A stretch of 64,000 nucleotides of DNA. It comes from an uncultured Clostridia bacterium (GTDB lineage Bacteria > Bacillota > Clostridia > Peptostreptococcales > Anaerovoracaceae). Positions 19,855 through 28,511 of the stretch are shown here, in pieces. Position 1 is the stretch's first letter. Every line of letters starts with the position of its first letter. Location: NCBI GenBank assembly GCA_947302715.1, contig CAMYVY010000012.1, positions 1 to 64,000 of the forward strand, read 5' to 3'. The notes below the pieces were generated by a model. That model had not been told where the DNA came from and made no database searches. It was given only the letters and a program-made list of their open reading frames with translations. The position numbers and the translations under genes were made by a program.

Positions 19855-20691
19855 TCATTTAAAAAACTTTAATACCCTTGATTCGATGAGTTCAATGATC
19901 TCTCGGACATCAATTTCTCCATCTGCGGTTTCTGCACTGATTATCAGGTTCCTTCCTGGGATAATGCCGTTAAGTGCATACACATGTAATTTATCGCCAA
20001 TTGCATTGGCATAATCTTTGTTCTTCAGCATCCCAAGGTGTTCCCAGTACAGAGTCTTTCCTTGCGGCGTCATTATTTCAAAATCCGGATATCTTGCAGC
20101 CTTATAACCCGAAGCATCAACAAGGTCGATTCTGGCGTCGTGACGATATGGAATATTGTAGCTAGTCAAAGTATCGGCAATTATGACTTCTGATTTTGAT
20201 CTAAACGAGTCACCACTCATGCTAAAATGCTTTTTGTCTTGATCAGCAGGGAGCGCTTCGTATGGAGCACGTGACCATTCCTCTAATTCTTTGCTTGACA
20301 ACTGGTTATTAAACATACCGGTGTATGCTATGTCACTTAATCCGCCGCGCAATGAATTGTTGACCGAATCATAGTCATATTGTTCGTACCTTTTTATCAC
20401 AGATTCTAATACTGAAACATTTTTTTCTAATCTGTTCGTAAGCTCATGCAGAAAAAATGCCCTCTTGACTTTTTGTGCATTTTTACCGCTTCCATCCCCA
20501 AGATTAATACTTATTGACTCTTGTTCTCCTTTTGCGTTCATTTTCTTGTATCGATAAGTATATGTGGTTTGGTTTTTTCCCGTGTATTTAACGACATGTC
20601 CTTTAGGGGGTTTGTCTCGCTTAGGAAGAATGAGAAGCAGATTCTTGATGCGCTCCAATTCCTTTTCTGCAAGTTGTTTAAATCTGTACAT
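19855..20691 (-). CDS. Unknown protein with PD-(D/E)XK-like nuclease motif (278 aa)
   Basis: No family recognised with certainty. The N-terminal half is basic and helical (LAEKELERIKNLLLILPKR; KNQTTYTYRYKK). The C-terminal half has the order FRSKSEVIIADTL, then YPDFEIMTPQGKTLYWEHLGM, which fits a PD-(D/E)XK core (Glu in the first helix, Asp in PDF, Glu/His in YWEH). The same layout occurs in helicase- and restriction-associated nucleases. It sits alone between two arrays of 92-bp repeats. AGAAGGT lies just upstream of the ATG. A nuclease or defence role is inference. Confidence 0.7.
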   Translation of the reverse strand: MYRFKQLAEKELERIKNLLLILPKRDKPPKGHVVKYTGKNQTTYTYRYKKMNAKGEQESISINLGDGSGKNAQKVKRAFFLHELTNRLEKNVSVLESVIKRYEQYDYDSVNNSLRGGLSDIAYTGMFNNQLSSKELEEWSRAPYEALPADQDKKHFSMSGDSFRSKSEVIIADTLTSYNIPYRHDARIDLVDASGYKAARYPDFEIMTPQGKTLYWEHLGMLKNKDYANAIGDKLHVYALNGIIPGRNLIISAETADGEIDVREIIELIESRVLKFFK

Positions 20692-21168
20692 TTTACCTTC
20701 TTCTTTCTCTTTGCCTATATTTAGCGTCTCTGTTTGGCTGCATATTACTGCTATGTGTCTGACGTTTTTTGCTGGTAGGTGCTTGGCTGCGCATTGCTTC
20801 TATGCGTTTGCCCGCGTATAATTGCCAGAAAAGCATCTCGGGTCATCACATCTTATGTATTAGCGTACCACACGTTATATGGGGAAAAAAGACATTTTTG
20901 AAAATTTGTAGATATTACAAAACTCGTCCAGGGAAACGTAAGATTTAGCATCAGTTGTTTCACTAATGTATAGATTATTAATATCACATTGGGGAAAATA
21001 TAAGATTGCGTTGTTTGAACTCATCAAGATTTATACGGGTTCAGAGCTCTTTTCCATGCCAGAAATCTATATGATTTATATTATTTTAGCGTGCCGGAAC
21101 GCGATAAGAATTGAAGAATTCTAAGAATGCCAGAAAGCTATATTAGCTTTGCTCTTTCTTATCACAGT
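20692..21168. other. Intergenic region, degenerate repeats only
   Basis: 477 bp without a convincing gene. The left part (20720-20820) holds diverged copies of GGCTGCATATTACTGCTATG and GGCTGCGCATTGCTTCTATG; the rest is AT-rich and presumably carries the promoter of the nuclease-like gene, but no clear -35/-10 pair was identified. Confidence 0.5.
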
Positions 21169-21897
21169 CTACATATATCGAGCTACCTTAATAACATGGC
21201 GACCCTTACGTGTGTCACCCATTTTCTCTATAAAAATAAATTTGCCGTGTCCGCGAGCAATAATAGTTTCGTTCGGCTTGGGCTCATAGCTTGTGCTCTC
21301 AACCTTTTTTCCGGAAGCCAAAACACCTCCGGATTTAACTAACAATTGTGCAGCGCTCCTTGATAAATGATATATTTTAGCTAACATACCATCGATTCTA
21401 ACACTCGATACTATGACTTCTTCAATCTCAAGCTTCGGTTTAAACTGTGCCGAGACGGCCTTGATAGATTTACATTGGACTGTTGTGCGCCTTACGCGAT
21501 CCAAGTTTTCGGATATGTATTCTGCCATGTGTTCGAGGACAAATACAACAGCTGTTTTTTCATCAACAAAAATATCACCGACAATATCTCTTTCTATCCC
21601 AAGGTTCATTATCGCCCCGAGGAAATCACGATGAGTAAGATTGTCCGCATACTTCTGATTAATCGGCTTTATCTCAAGGATTCTGATTGGGAAATCTTCA
21701 TCGTATCCTAAATATGCTGTATTGCCAAATCGAACTACGGCACGTTCGCAATTCTCCACGCCTCCCCATATTTTTATATTGCTTGCTTCCTCTACTTCAA
21801 AAGCTAAGGCAATGTCGGATGGAGATAGAAAGTTGGTGTATAAATACGTGTCTGTCCTTCTACTTTTTGTTGCTAAGTCCCTTAATCGTTCTATCAT
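21169..21897 (-). CDS. YlmH-like S4-domain RNA-binding protein (242 aa)
   Basis: Resembles the YlmH family: an N-terminal region with FLSPSDIALAFEV and GGVENCERAVVRFG, a central domain (HRDFLGAIMNLGIERDIVGDIFV) and a C-terminal S4 RNA-binding domain (IDGMLAKIYHLSRSAAQLLVKSGGVLASGK). YlmH binds ribosomes and takes part in rescue of stalled large subunits in Bacillus. It normally lies in the ftsZ-divIVA cluster, but here it is alone between repeat arrays. The ATG at 21897 has no good ribosome binding site, so the exact start is uncertain. Confidence 0.85.
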   Translation of the reverse strand: MIERLRDLATKSRRTDTYLYTNFLSPSDIALAFEVEEASNIKIWGGVENCERAVVRFGNTAYLGYDEDFPIRILEIKPINQKYADNLTHRDFLGAIMNLGIERDIVGDIFVDEKTAVVFVLEHMAEYISENLDRVRRTTVQCKSIKAVSAQFKPKLEIEEVIVSSVRIDGMLAKIYHLSRSAAQLLVKSGGVLASGKKVESTSYEPKPNETIIARGHGKFIFIEKMGDTRKGRHVIKVARYM

Positions 21898-22068
21898 GGT
21901 TTAAACAAAATTGATGGCTCCTTTTTCGTTCTTTGTTTTTCCTGTTTATTCTCACGGCGAGTGTGTTTAGTTCGCTAAATCACAGTGTCCCTTTACATGG
22001 TCAGTCGGCGGGCCTTTCCACTTAGTTAGAAATCGCGTCTGTAAAGTGTATTTTTGTTTTTATGTGCT

Positions 22069-22450
22069 GATACTCCGAAATATCTGTCTCAGTCATTGGA
22101 TTTCGGAGTATTTTTGTTTTTTTGACCTTTCGCTCCGGAGTATTTTTGATTTTTGGTGCTGATACTCCGAAATATCCGTCTCGGTTATTGGATTTCGGAG
22201 TATTTTTGTTTTTTTGACCTTTCGCTCCGGAGTATTTTCGATTTTTGGTGCTGATACTCCGAAATATCTGTCTCAGTCATTGGATTTCGGAGTATTTTTG
22301 TTTTTTTGGCCTTTCGCTCCGGAGTATTTTTGATTTTTGGTGCTGATACTCCGAAATATCTGTCTCAGTCATTGGATTTCGGAGTATTTTTGTTTTTTTG
22401 GCCTTTCGCTCCGGAGTATTTTTGATTTTTGGTGCTGATACTCCGAAGTG
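22069..22450. repeat. 92-bp tandem repeat array with hairpins, about 4 copies
   Basis: Units start at 22105, 22197, 22289 and 22381, exactly 92 bp apart, with a partial unit before them. The sequence is the same family as 19462-19705 but differs at the hairpin loop (CTGTCTCAGTCATTGG). Each unit border forms an 11-bp stem TACTCCGAAAT / ATTTCGGAGTA followed by TTTTTGTTTTTTT, which looks like a plus-strand terminator repeated four times. The two arrays lie in the same orientation around the nuclease-like gene and ylmH. Confidence 0.92.
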
Positions 22451-22584
22451 CGCAGCATGCAATGTGGCTCTGTGTTTGATACTTGGCTATCATGCGATAT
22501 AAGTCTGGCGTGCGATATAAGTCCGGCGTGTGGGAGCTTGTTTAGCGTGTGGCGTCCGTGCGAAAACGCATAGGAATAAGGGAT

Positions 22585-23256
22585 TTAGAGTTGTTGCTCT
22601 CGATCAAAAATAACAAGCCCTATGGTGGTTGGATGGTCAAGGTATAAAGCGTTCCTGGAGGTCGGTGTGTCTAAAATCAGTTTGGCTATAAGCAAATCGC
22701 CGCCGGCACTTATAATCATGATAAGTCCCATCGCGAGTATCCAACCACTTTGAATGAACCACGCAACAATGCACGGAATAATGCCAAGTAATATGCACGG
22801 CATCAGCCCTCCCAGTAAGTAAGTATTTCGGGTTAAAGGTTCCTTGCATGTGCAGTAAGGATTCATAGTTCGCCAAATGATGCCAAATTCAACACTCTTT
22901 AGCTTACCTTTGGAGAATAGTCCCCATGTTATTCCGTGGATCAACTCATGAACGACAATTAGCATAATAAGGATTACAAAAAATATAAGGTAGTTTCTAA
23001 AGAACGTACTTGCGTCACCAATGCCATCCGCAAACAAACTCTTACCCTTAAAAAATAGCAACAGCAGATAAACCACAAGGAAAGGTACAGCTAAAACTAT
23101 ACCGTACAGAGTTCCTTTTATGTTTGCTTCTACAAGGTCCAACGTCAGGTCGCGCTGTATATAGCCCTGAGCCAGGAGTTCTTCAGAATTACTGTGAAAC
23201 AGCTCTATTCGTCGTAACTCGTTTTTTGTTAATTTGCGTTTATTATTTACAGACAT
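22585..23256 (-). CDS. Membrane zinc-metalloprotease-like protein, DUF3267-like (223 aa)
   Basis: Four or so membrane helices with a buried HELIHG motif (HExxH) in VVHELIHGITWGLFSKGK, followed by a later Gly/Asp segment (SAGGDLLIAKLIL) that could supply the third ligand. This is the layout of DUF3267/M50-like membrane proteases, whose substrates are mostly unknown. AGGAAAAACTA precedes the ATG. It follows the small DUF6054-like gene on the same strand, with a 17-bp tandem repeat between them. Confidence 0.8.
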   Translation of the reverse strand: MSVNNKRKLTKNELRRIELFHSNSEELLAQGYIQRDLTLDLVEANIKGTLYGIVLAVPFLVVYLLLLFFKGKSLFADGIGDASTFFRNYLIFFVILIMLIVVHELIHGITWGLFSKGKLKSVEFGIIWRTMNPYCTCKEPLTRNTYLLGGLMPCILLGIIPCIVAWFIQSGWILAMGLIMIISAGGDLLIAKLILDTPTSRNALYLDHPTTIGLVIFDREQQL

Positions 23257-23283
23257 TAGTTTTTCCTGTTCAATTCATCTGAT

Positions 23284-23400
23284 TGCATATTGCTGCCTTA
23301 TGCATACTGCTTCATCATGCATATTGCTTCATCATGCATATTGCTTCATCATACATATTGCTTCATCATGCATATTGCTGCCTTATGCATATTGCTTCAA
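23284..23400. repeat. 17-bp tandem repeat
   Basis: About seven copies of TGCTTCATCATGCATAT with variants (TGCTGCCTTATGCATAT) fill the gap between the DUF6054-like and DUF3267-like genes. ATGCAT palindromes recur once per unit. The plus-strand frame rich in Leu/His/Ile is a by-product. Confidence 0.85.
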
Positions 23401-23413
23401 GTAGTGCTAATTC

Positions 23414-23755
23414 TTACCCTCTCTCAATGACATCGATAAAGCTGTCTAAAAATGATTGCTCACCAAAGGTGTTTAGTTTAAATATCATTGCCTGGCTACC
23501 ACCTGAAGTTATTGCCGAGCAATGAATTGCACCACTTGGGTCCTGGAAAAGCGTTACGCTTAAACTTACTCTATTTGAACCGATGGCGCTATATCTTTCA
23601 AATACACGTACACTACACCTTGTAACTCCATCAGAGGAGTAGAAGTCACTGGCATCTTCCAAGTTTGCCGTGGCACTTCCGTTAATAATGCCTTTTTCTA
23701 TGATTCTTAGCCAATCATCAAAATAACCAACTAACGTAGCTTCGTATTTTGCCAT
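23414..23755 (-). CDS. Small conserved protein, DUF6054-like (113 aa)
   Basis: Soluble, no signal peptide or membrane helix. The opening MAKYEATLVGYFDDWLRIIEKGIINGSATANLED and the later SAITSGGSQAMIFKLNTFGEQSFL match my recollection of the DUF6054 family, which has no known function. AAAGG is placed 7 bases before the ATG at 23755. It lies upstream of the membrane protease gene and may be co-transcribed with it. Confidence 0.75.
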   Translation of the reverse strand: MAKYEATLVGYFDDWLRIIEKGIINGSATANLEDASDFYSSDGVTRCSVRVFERYSAIGSNRVSLSVTLFQDPSGAIHCSAITSGGSQAMIFKLNTFGEQSFLDSFIDVIERG

Positions 23756-23779
23756 TCCATTTCCTTTCTTTCGCTATAT

Positions 23780-23896
23780 GCGGTTCTGCTTTATTAAATA
23801 CGCCTCTTTTTCGTTAAAGCGGTTCTGCTTTATTAAATACGCCTCTTTTTCCCTAAAGCGGTTCTTTTTTATTATATATGTATCTGTTCGCGATAT
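23780..23896. repeat. 39-bp tandem repeat, three copies
   Basis: Units start at 23780, 23819 and 23858 (GCGGTTCTGCTTTATTAAAT), immediately upstream of the DUF6054-like gene, followed by a shorter TATCTGTTCGC doublet. The rest of 23900-24120 holds no convincing gene. Confidence 0.8.
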
Positions 23897-24125
23897 GTAT
23901 CTGTTCGCTATATGCCGTTCTTAGTGCCTCGCCTAACTCCGAATTTATCAAGGGTTTTATGATTCGTTTATGCACTTCCATTATATACTTACATCCCACG
24001 TATTTCAATTAATCCAAGCTTCCTTTCACTCCATCATGCCCGTTATTTCAAACCCACTGGACATTCCAGGCGCATTAGGTATCTCAACTACATCGGGGAT
24101 TTCAGGAACTATAATCGAATAAAAA

Positions 24126-24172
24126 GGGACGGTTCTCCGACAGGGGTTAACCTGTCGGATGTGAACCGTCCC
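24126..24172. other. Long GGGACGGTTC hairpin
   Basis: Two stacked perfect stems: GGGACGGTTC (24126-24135) with GAACCGTCCC (24163-24172), and CCGACAGG (24137-24144) with CCTGTCGG (24151-24158). The outer stem is identical to the hairpin after arcC. It lies between the DUF6054-like gene and the thrS 3' end and is probably a dispersed repeat or a terminator; the 73-codon minus frame through it is not convincing. Confidence 0.65.
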
Positions 24173-24300
24173 AGAGGGGGCGTATATATTGTAAATACCA
24201 CTTTTGAAACTGCACATATTGTGCGTATTTGCATCTCTTTTTTCCACATCTTGTGGCCAAAGTGCAATAATAATATACCTAATTATTGATGAAAATGCAA

Positions 24301-24322
24301 CCCCCTTTTGGGGGATTTTTTT
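24301..24322. terminator. Hairpin after thrS
   Basis: CCCCC-TTTT-GGGGG followed by ATTTTTTT on the plus strand lies about 30 bp past the thrS stop. The T run suits plus-strand termination; for thrS itself the downstream tract is TTGCATTTTC, so it may work weakly in that direction. Confidence 0.5.
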
Positions 24323-24352
24323 GAGTTTCTCTCAATAAATCTATTCTGATAT

Positions 24353-26191
24353 CTATTCTGAAATTCGCTCCGTAATGAGTTCCAATCTGTGCTCCTCATT
24401 CAATATGTCGCACATATCTAAGAATTCATCAAGCGGAACTCCTCTCATCTGCTGATTGGACCCGCGAACATTTATTGAGACCGTGCGATTCTCCGCTTCC
24501 TGGCCACCCACAACGATGATATATGGAACCTTCATGTTCTTGAATTCCTTGATTTTTGCATTCATATTCTTATCATCGTAGTCGACCTCATAGCGAATCT
24601 TGTTGGCGCGAAGGAGCTTCGTAATCTCCTCCGCATAATCGTTATGCTCAGTCTTGATTGGGACAACCGCAACCTGGGTTGGAGCAAGCCAGAACGGAAA
24701 TGCACCCTTGAAGTTCTCTATTATTACAGCTATAAAGCGTTCAAACGAGCCGTATAGAGCGCGGTGAATTACAACCGGCTGCTTCAGGCTGCCATCAGGT
24801 GCAGTGTATTTAAGCTCAAAATTCAACGGAAGCTGGAAATCGAGCTGAATAGTTCCGCACTGCCATTCACGTCCCAAAGCATCCTTCATCTGGAGGTCAA
24901 TCTTCGGTCCATAGAAGGCGCCATCGCCTTCGTTTATCTCATATCCCCCCTCGCCATACTTGGCATCAAGAATCTTTTTGAGGGCTGCTTCAGCAGTATT
25001 CCAAGTTTCGATATCGCCCATGAAATCCTCCGGCCTCGTGGAAAGTTCCGCTCTGTAACTCAATCCCAAGGTCGAATAAATTGTATCGGTTATCTCAAAA
25101 ATGTCAGCGATTTCATCCTCTATTTGAGATTCCATGACAAATGTATGATCGTCATCCTGGCGGAATTCCTGCACACGAAGAAGTCCGTTAAGCTGACCGG
25201 ATTTTTCCTTTCTGTGCAGAACCTGATTTTCCGACAATCTCAATGGCAAATCCCTATATGAACGCGTCTTTGATTTGAAAACAATCATCGCGTTAGGGCA
25301 GTTCATTGGCTTTGCAGAATAAATGTCCGCTTCCTCAACCGGCTTCATCTTAAAGGATCCATTTTCATCAAGAAGGATCTGTCCGTTCTCATCCCTGTCA
25401 AGCTCAGGAACCACAAACATATTATTTTGATAGTGAGCCCAATGCCCGCTTATTAGGTAAAGCTTTCTGTTGTTGAAGATAGGTGCGCAAATTTCGTTAT
25501 ACCCATGAGCATCCTGTAGTTCTCTGGAAAAATCCAAAAGAGTATTATATAGTCTCCAGCCATGCGGGAGCCAGTACGGCATACCCGGCGCAGTCTCATC
25601 AAACATGAACAGATCGAGCTGAGGCCCAAGTTTCTTGTGGTCGCGTTCCTGCGCCTCTGCTATCAGTTTCAGGTGATCCTTAAGCTGCTGCTTGTCGGGG
25701 AACGCATAGACATAGATTCTCTGAAGCTGGTCTCTGTTTTCATCGCCACGCCAGTATGATCCGGATGCTGATTTAATTTGAAAAGCTGCACCAAGAAGCT
25801 CCTGCGAATTCTCTATATGAGGTCCACGGCATAGGTCAACAAAGTCGTCTCCGGTGTAGTATATGGTTATTCTTTCATCTTCCGGAAGGTCCTGAATTAA
25901 CTCGATCTTGAATTTCTGATCGTTGAATAGTTTAAGCGCATCTTCCTTGCTAACTTCTCGATATATCCATTCCTCTCTGCGCTTGATGATTTCATGCATT
26001 TTTTCTTCAATCAAGGGGAAATCTTCCTGGGTTACCGTCCTCGGAAGAAGAAAATCGTAATAAAGTCCATCATCAATCTGTGGGCCTATTGCATACTGGA
26101 CATTTTCTTTACCAAAAATCTCAATTACAGCCTTGGCAAGAATATGCGCCAACGAATGTCTGTAAACATCATTAAAATCTTCTCTGCTCAT
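24353..26191 (-). CDS. thrS: Threonyl-tRNA synthetase lacking the N-terminal TGS domain
   Basis: Charges tRNA-Thr. The editing domain comes first (HSLAHILAKA with HxxxH; later CRGPHI), then the class II catalytic core (motif 2 region with SGQLNGLLRVQEFRQDD, the zinc-site MNCPNAM, motif 3 region VVIHRALYGSFERF) and the anticodon-binding domain (APTQVAVVPI to the end). At 612 residues it starts directly at the editing domain, so the roughly 60-residue TGS domain of the standard enzyme is missing. No T-box leader fits into the 125 bp before the next gene. Confidence 0.95.
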   Translation of the reverse strand: MSREDFNDVYRHSLAHILAKAVIEIFGKENVQYAIGPQIDDGLYYDFLLPRTVTQEDFPLIEEKMHEIIKRREEWIYREVSKEDALKLFNDQKFKIELIQDLPEDERITIYYTGDDFVDLCRGPHIENSQELLGAAFQIKSASGSYWRGDENRDQLQRIYVYAFPDKQQLKDHLKLIAEAQERDHKKLGPQLDLFMFDETAPGMPYWLPHGWRLYNTLLDFSRELQDAHGYNEICAPIFNNRKLYLISGHWAHYQNNMFVVPELDRDENGQILLDENGSFKMKPVEEADIYSAKPMNCPNAMIVFKSKTRSYRDLPLRLSENQVLHRKEKSGQLNGLLRVQEFRQDDDHTFVMESQIEDEIADIFEITDTIYSTLGLSYRAELSTRPEDFMGDIETWNTAEAALKKILDAKYGEGGYEINEGDGAFYGPKIDLQMKDALGREWQCGTIQLDFQLPLNFELKYTAPDGSLKQPVVIHRALYGSFERFIAVIIENFKGAFPFWLAPTQVAVVPIKTEHNDYAEEITKLLRANKIRYEVDYDDKNMNAKIKEFKNMKVPYIIVVGGQEAENRTVSINVRGSNQQMRGVPLDEFLDMCDILNEEHRLELITERISE

Positions 26192-26199
26192 GCTTTACC

Positions 26200-26316
26200 T
26201 CTATCTTTATCTTTGTATTCTTTTCTGCGTCGCTATCTTTGCATTGGTGTTTTCACGTTGGTATCTTTGCGTCGCTATCTTCGCATTGCTGTCTCCACGA
26301 AGTCATCTATGCGCTA
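26200..26316. repeat. Degenerate TCTTTGCATTG/CGTCGCTATC repeats
   Basis: The gap before thrS is made of imperfect repeats of GCGTCGCTATCTTTGCATTG and related blocks. No promoter could be picked out with confidence. Confidence 0.55.
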
Positions 26317-26595
26317 CTATCTCTGTGCTTCGTTACCTGCGCTCTTTGCTGCCTCTTCGGTTGAACCAGTTCCGGTGGTTGCTGCCACAACAGCAAGAAC
26401 GATCATACCCAACATCGCAGCAATTATCATCATATTCTCAAAAGCACCCTGCTGTACTATTTTTTTCTGCGTTCTATCGGCTTTTCTTTGAAGCTTGTCA
26501 GCCTTGACCTGGGCTTTTGCAGCTTTCTTCTGAGCGTTGGTTATTTTCTTTAAATTCTTCTGTGCCTTGTCGGCAGATGCGTTTTTGGTAGCCAT
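26317..26595 (-). CDS. Small Lys/Gln-rich single-span membrane protein (92 aa)
   Basis: No family recognised. Residues 1-50 are a highly charged helical segment rich in Lys, Ala and Gln (AQKNLKKITNAQKKAAKAQVK), residues about 52-75 form one membrane helix (MMIIAAMLGMIVLAVVAATTG), and a short acidic tail follows. A perfect AAGGAGG lies 7 bases upstream of the ATG, which argues that it is a real gene. It is divergent from rho and upstream of thrS on the same strand. It may bind nucleic acid or ribosomes near the membrane, but that is a guess from charge alone. Confidence 0.75.
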   Translation of the reverse strand: MATKNASADKAQKNLKKITNAQKKAAKAQVKADKLQRKADRTQKKIVQQGAFENMMIIAAMLGMIVLAVVAATTGTGSTEEAAKSAGNEAQR

Positions 26596-26687
26596 TTGCT
26601 GCCTCCTTAATATATCTATGAATCTTATTATCCTCTTTTACTGCATTGATTATTTTATCACTACCATCTAATTAATGGAAGAAGTTC

Positions 26688-26716
26688 TTTATTTTTTCTT
26701 TACTATAGGGTATAAT
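26688..26716 (+). promoter_or_regulatory. Promoter of the rho operon
   Basis: TATAAT at 26711-26716, about 80 bp before the rho ATG; the -35 box is weak (TTTATT-like, 17 bases upstream). Downstream, AAAGGAAAGG is followed by a small hairpin GGGCG-TTC-CGCCC before the ATG. Confidence 0.55.
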
Positions 26717-26795
26717 CAGCGTAGTTATTTTCGTTTTTTCCCCCAGTTGGACCCCAACAAAAGAAAGGAAAGGGCGTTCCGCCCGGTTTTATTCT

Positions 26796-28511
26796 ATGCC
26801 AAGAAAGAAAAAAGAAGAAATCTTAGAAGAAGTTATTGCCGATACCGCCGCAAGCTCTGTTGACGTGCCAGAAGAAGCAAAGACTACGAAGCGAACAACA
26901 AAGCGGACCACCAAAAAGACCTCTGCGAAAGCTACTGACAGGAAAAAAACATCTTCCGACGAGCCTCAGGATGAGATTCTGGACAATCTTTCAGGTGAGA
27001 GCGAAGACGTGCCTAATTCTGAGAGCACACCTAAAAAAGGAAAATCCTCCGAAAAAGATACCAATACATGTTCAGAGGCAGGTTCAGGTAAAGGTATAGA
27101 TGCAGATGCAGGTGCAGATGCAGGTACAGATGCAGGTTCAGGTAAAGGTACAGGTGCAGATTCAGATACAAATGCAAGTACAGGTACAGGTACAGATACA
27201 GCTGCAGAAAAAGATAGCGTAGAAAAAGAAGAAAAAAATAGAAATAAAGATAGAGTTAAAATACAAAACAAAGATAAAGATTCGGCAATAGCTAAAGATA
27301 CAGGTGCAGACAAAGATACCGATAAAGACATAGAAAAAGGCAAGGATCCGGAAAAAGAAAAAGAACCAGGTTCCGATTCTGATCGCCCGCGACCCGAGGT
27401 CACCGGAATTCTTGATATTGCAGAGGATGGCAATTTTGGATTCCTCAGATTTGACAATTTCCTGACGAGTGAAAAAGATATCTATGTATCACCAACTCAG
27501 ATCAGGCGTTTTAATCTGAAAACGGGAGATAAAATTAACGGAATCTCGCGTCTGCCTAACGACGGAGAGCGTTTTGGTGCACTTTTATATGTAAACACGG
27601 TAAACGGCGAAGAACCCGGTGTGGCAATTAAGCGTGCCGACTTTTCGACGCTCACGCCTATTTTCCCCAACGAGAGATTGACCATGGAAATGAGTGCAAA
27701 AGAGCTTTCCATGAGGTTAATCGACCTGGTGGCTCCTGTAGGCAAGGGCCAGCGCGGACTCATAGTTGCTCCACCAAAAGCCGGCAAAACCACGCTTCTT
27801 AAGCGTATTGCGAATAGCATAGAGCACAACCATCCCGAAGTAGAGCTAATTGTCTTGCTGGTAGATGAACGACCTGAAGAAGTTACCGACATGAAGCGTT
27901 CTCTCTCCGGCGGTGAAGTCATCTATTCAACCTTTGATGAAAGACCTCAACACCATGTAAAGGTTGCCGAAATGGTTCTGGCAAGAGCTCAAAGACTTGC
28001 CGAACATAAAAAAGATGTGGTCATACTTCTCGACAGCATAACAAGACTTGCCAGGGCATATAACTTGGTCGAGCCATCATCCGGAAGAACTCTCTCCGGC
28101 GGCTTTGATCCCGTAGCTCTTTATAAGCCGAAGAAATTCTTTGGTGCCGCAAGAAATCTTGAGGAAGGCGGCAGCGTAACCATTCTGGCAACGGCGCTTA
28201 TTGAAACAGGATCCCGCATGGATGATGTTATATATGAGGAATTTAAGGGTACAGGTAATATGGAGCTCCACTTGGATCGTAAGCTTTCCGAGCGCAGAAT
28301 ATTCCCGGCAATTGACCTTAACCGTTCGGGAACGCGTCGCGAAGATTTGCTCATGACCCAGGATGAGCTGGAAGCCGTCTGGATGATGCGACGCGCAATG
28401 GGCAATCTGCCTCTGCAAGAAGTTACCGAGACAATAATAGACAATCTATCTCAAACGGTAAGCAATGAAAACTTCATCCAAATAATAAAGAAAGTGTTAA
28501 TGGGTAGATAA
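26796..28511 (+). CDS. rho: Transcription termination factor Rho with long low-complexity N-terminal insert
   Basis: RNA-dependent ATPase that ends transcription. The core is standard: cold-shock-like RNA-binding domain ([16 protein letters not shown]), Walker [10 protein letters not shown] at about residue 326, [13 protein letters not shown], and [15 protein letters not shown]. Residues 1-200 are disordered, first Lys/Thr-rich, then Gly/Ala/Asp/Thr repeats built on a 6-bp DNA period (GCAGGT, GCAGAT, ACAGGT and so on), then Lys/Asp/Glu-rich. Such inserts in Rho of Gram-positive bacteria can bind RNA or drive phase separation. The stop overlaps the next start as TAATG. The best Shine-Dalgarno is unusually far (over 20 bases) from the ATG, across a hairpin. 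Confidence 0.96.
   Translation: MPRKKKEEILEEVIADTAASSVDVPEEAKTTKRTTKRTTKKTSAKATDRKKTSSDEPQDEILDNLSGESEDVPNSESTPKKGKSSEKDTNTCSEAGSGKGIDADAGADAGTDAGSGKGTGADSDTNASTGTGTDTAAEKDSVEKEEKNRNKDRVKIQNKDKDSAIAKDTGADKDTDKDIEKGKDPEKEKEPGSDSDRPRPEVTGILDIAEDGNFGFLRFDNFLTSEKDIYVSPTQIRRFNLKTGDKINGISRLPNDGERFGALLYVNTVNGEEPGVAIKRADFSTLTPIFPNERLTMEMSAKELSMRLIDLVAPVGKGQRGLIVAPPKAGKTTLLKRIANSIEHNHPEVELIVLLVDERPEEVTDMKRSLSGGEVIYSTFDERPQHHVKVAEMVLARAQRLAEHKKDVVILLDSITRLARAYNLVEPSSGRTLSGGFDPVALYKPKKFFGAARNLEEGGSVTILATALIETGSRMDDVIYEEFKGTGNMELHLDRKLSERRIFPAIDLNRSGTRREDLLMTQDELEAVWMMRRAMGNLPLQEVTETIIDNLSQTVSNENFIQIIKKVLMGR

Noticed and set aside
24026..24247. 73-aa minus-strand ORF
   Set aside because: It runs through a perfect hairpin of the dispersed GGGACGGTTC family and has no ribosome binding site.
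26192..26316. T-box leader before thrS
   Set aside because: The gap is only 125 bp of degenerate repeats and has no T-box-like conserved sequence or terminator.
26966..27457. 163-aa Ser/Pro-rich antisense ORF in rho
   Set aside because: Antisense shadow of the low-complexity part of Rho.
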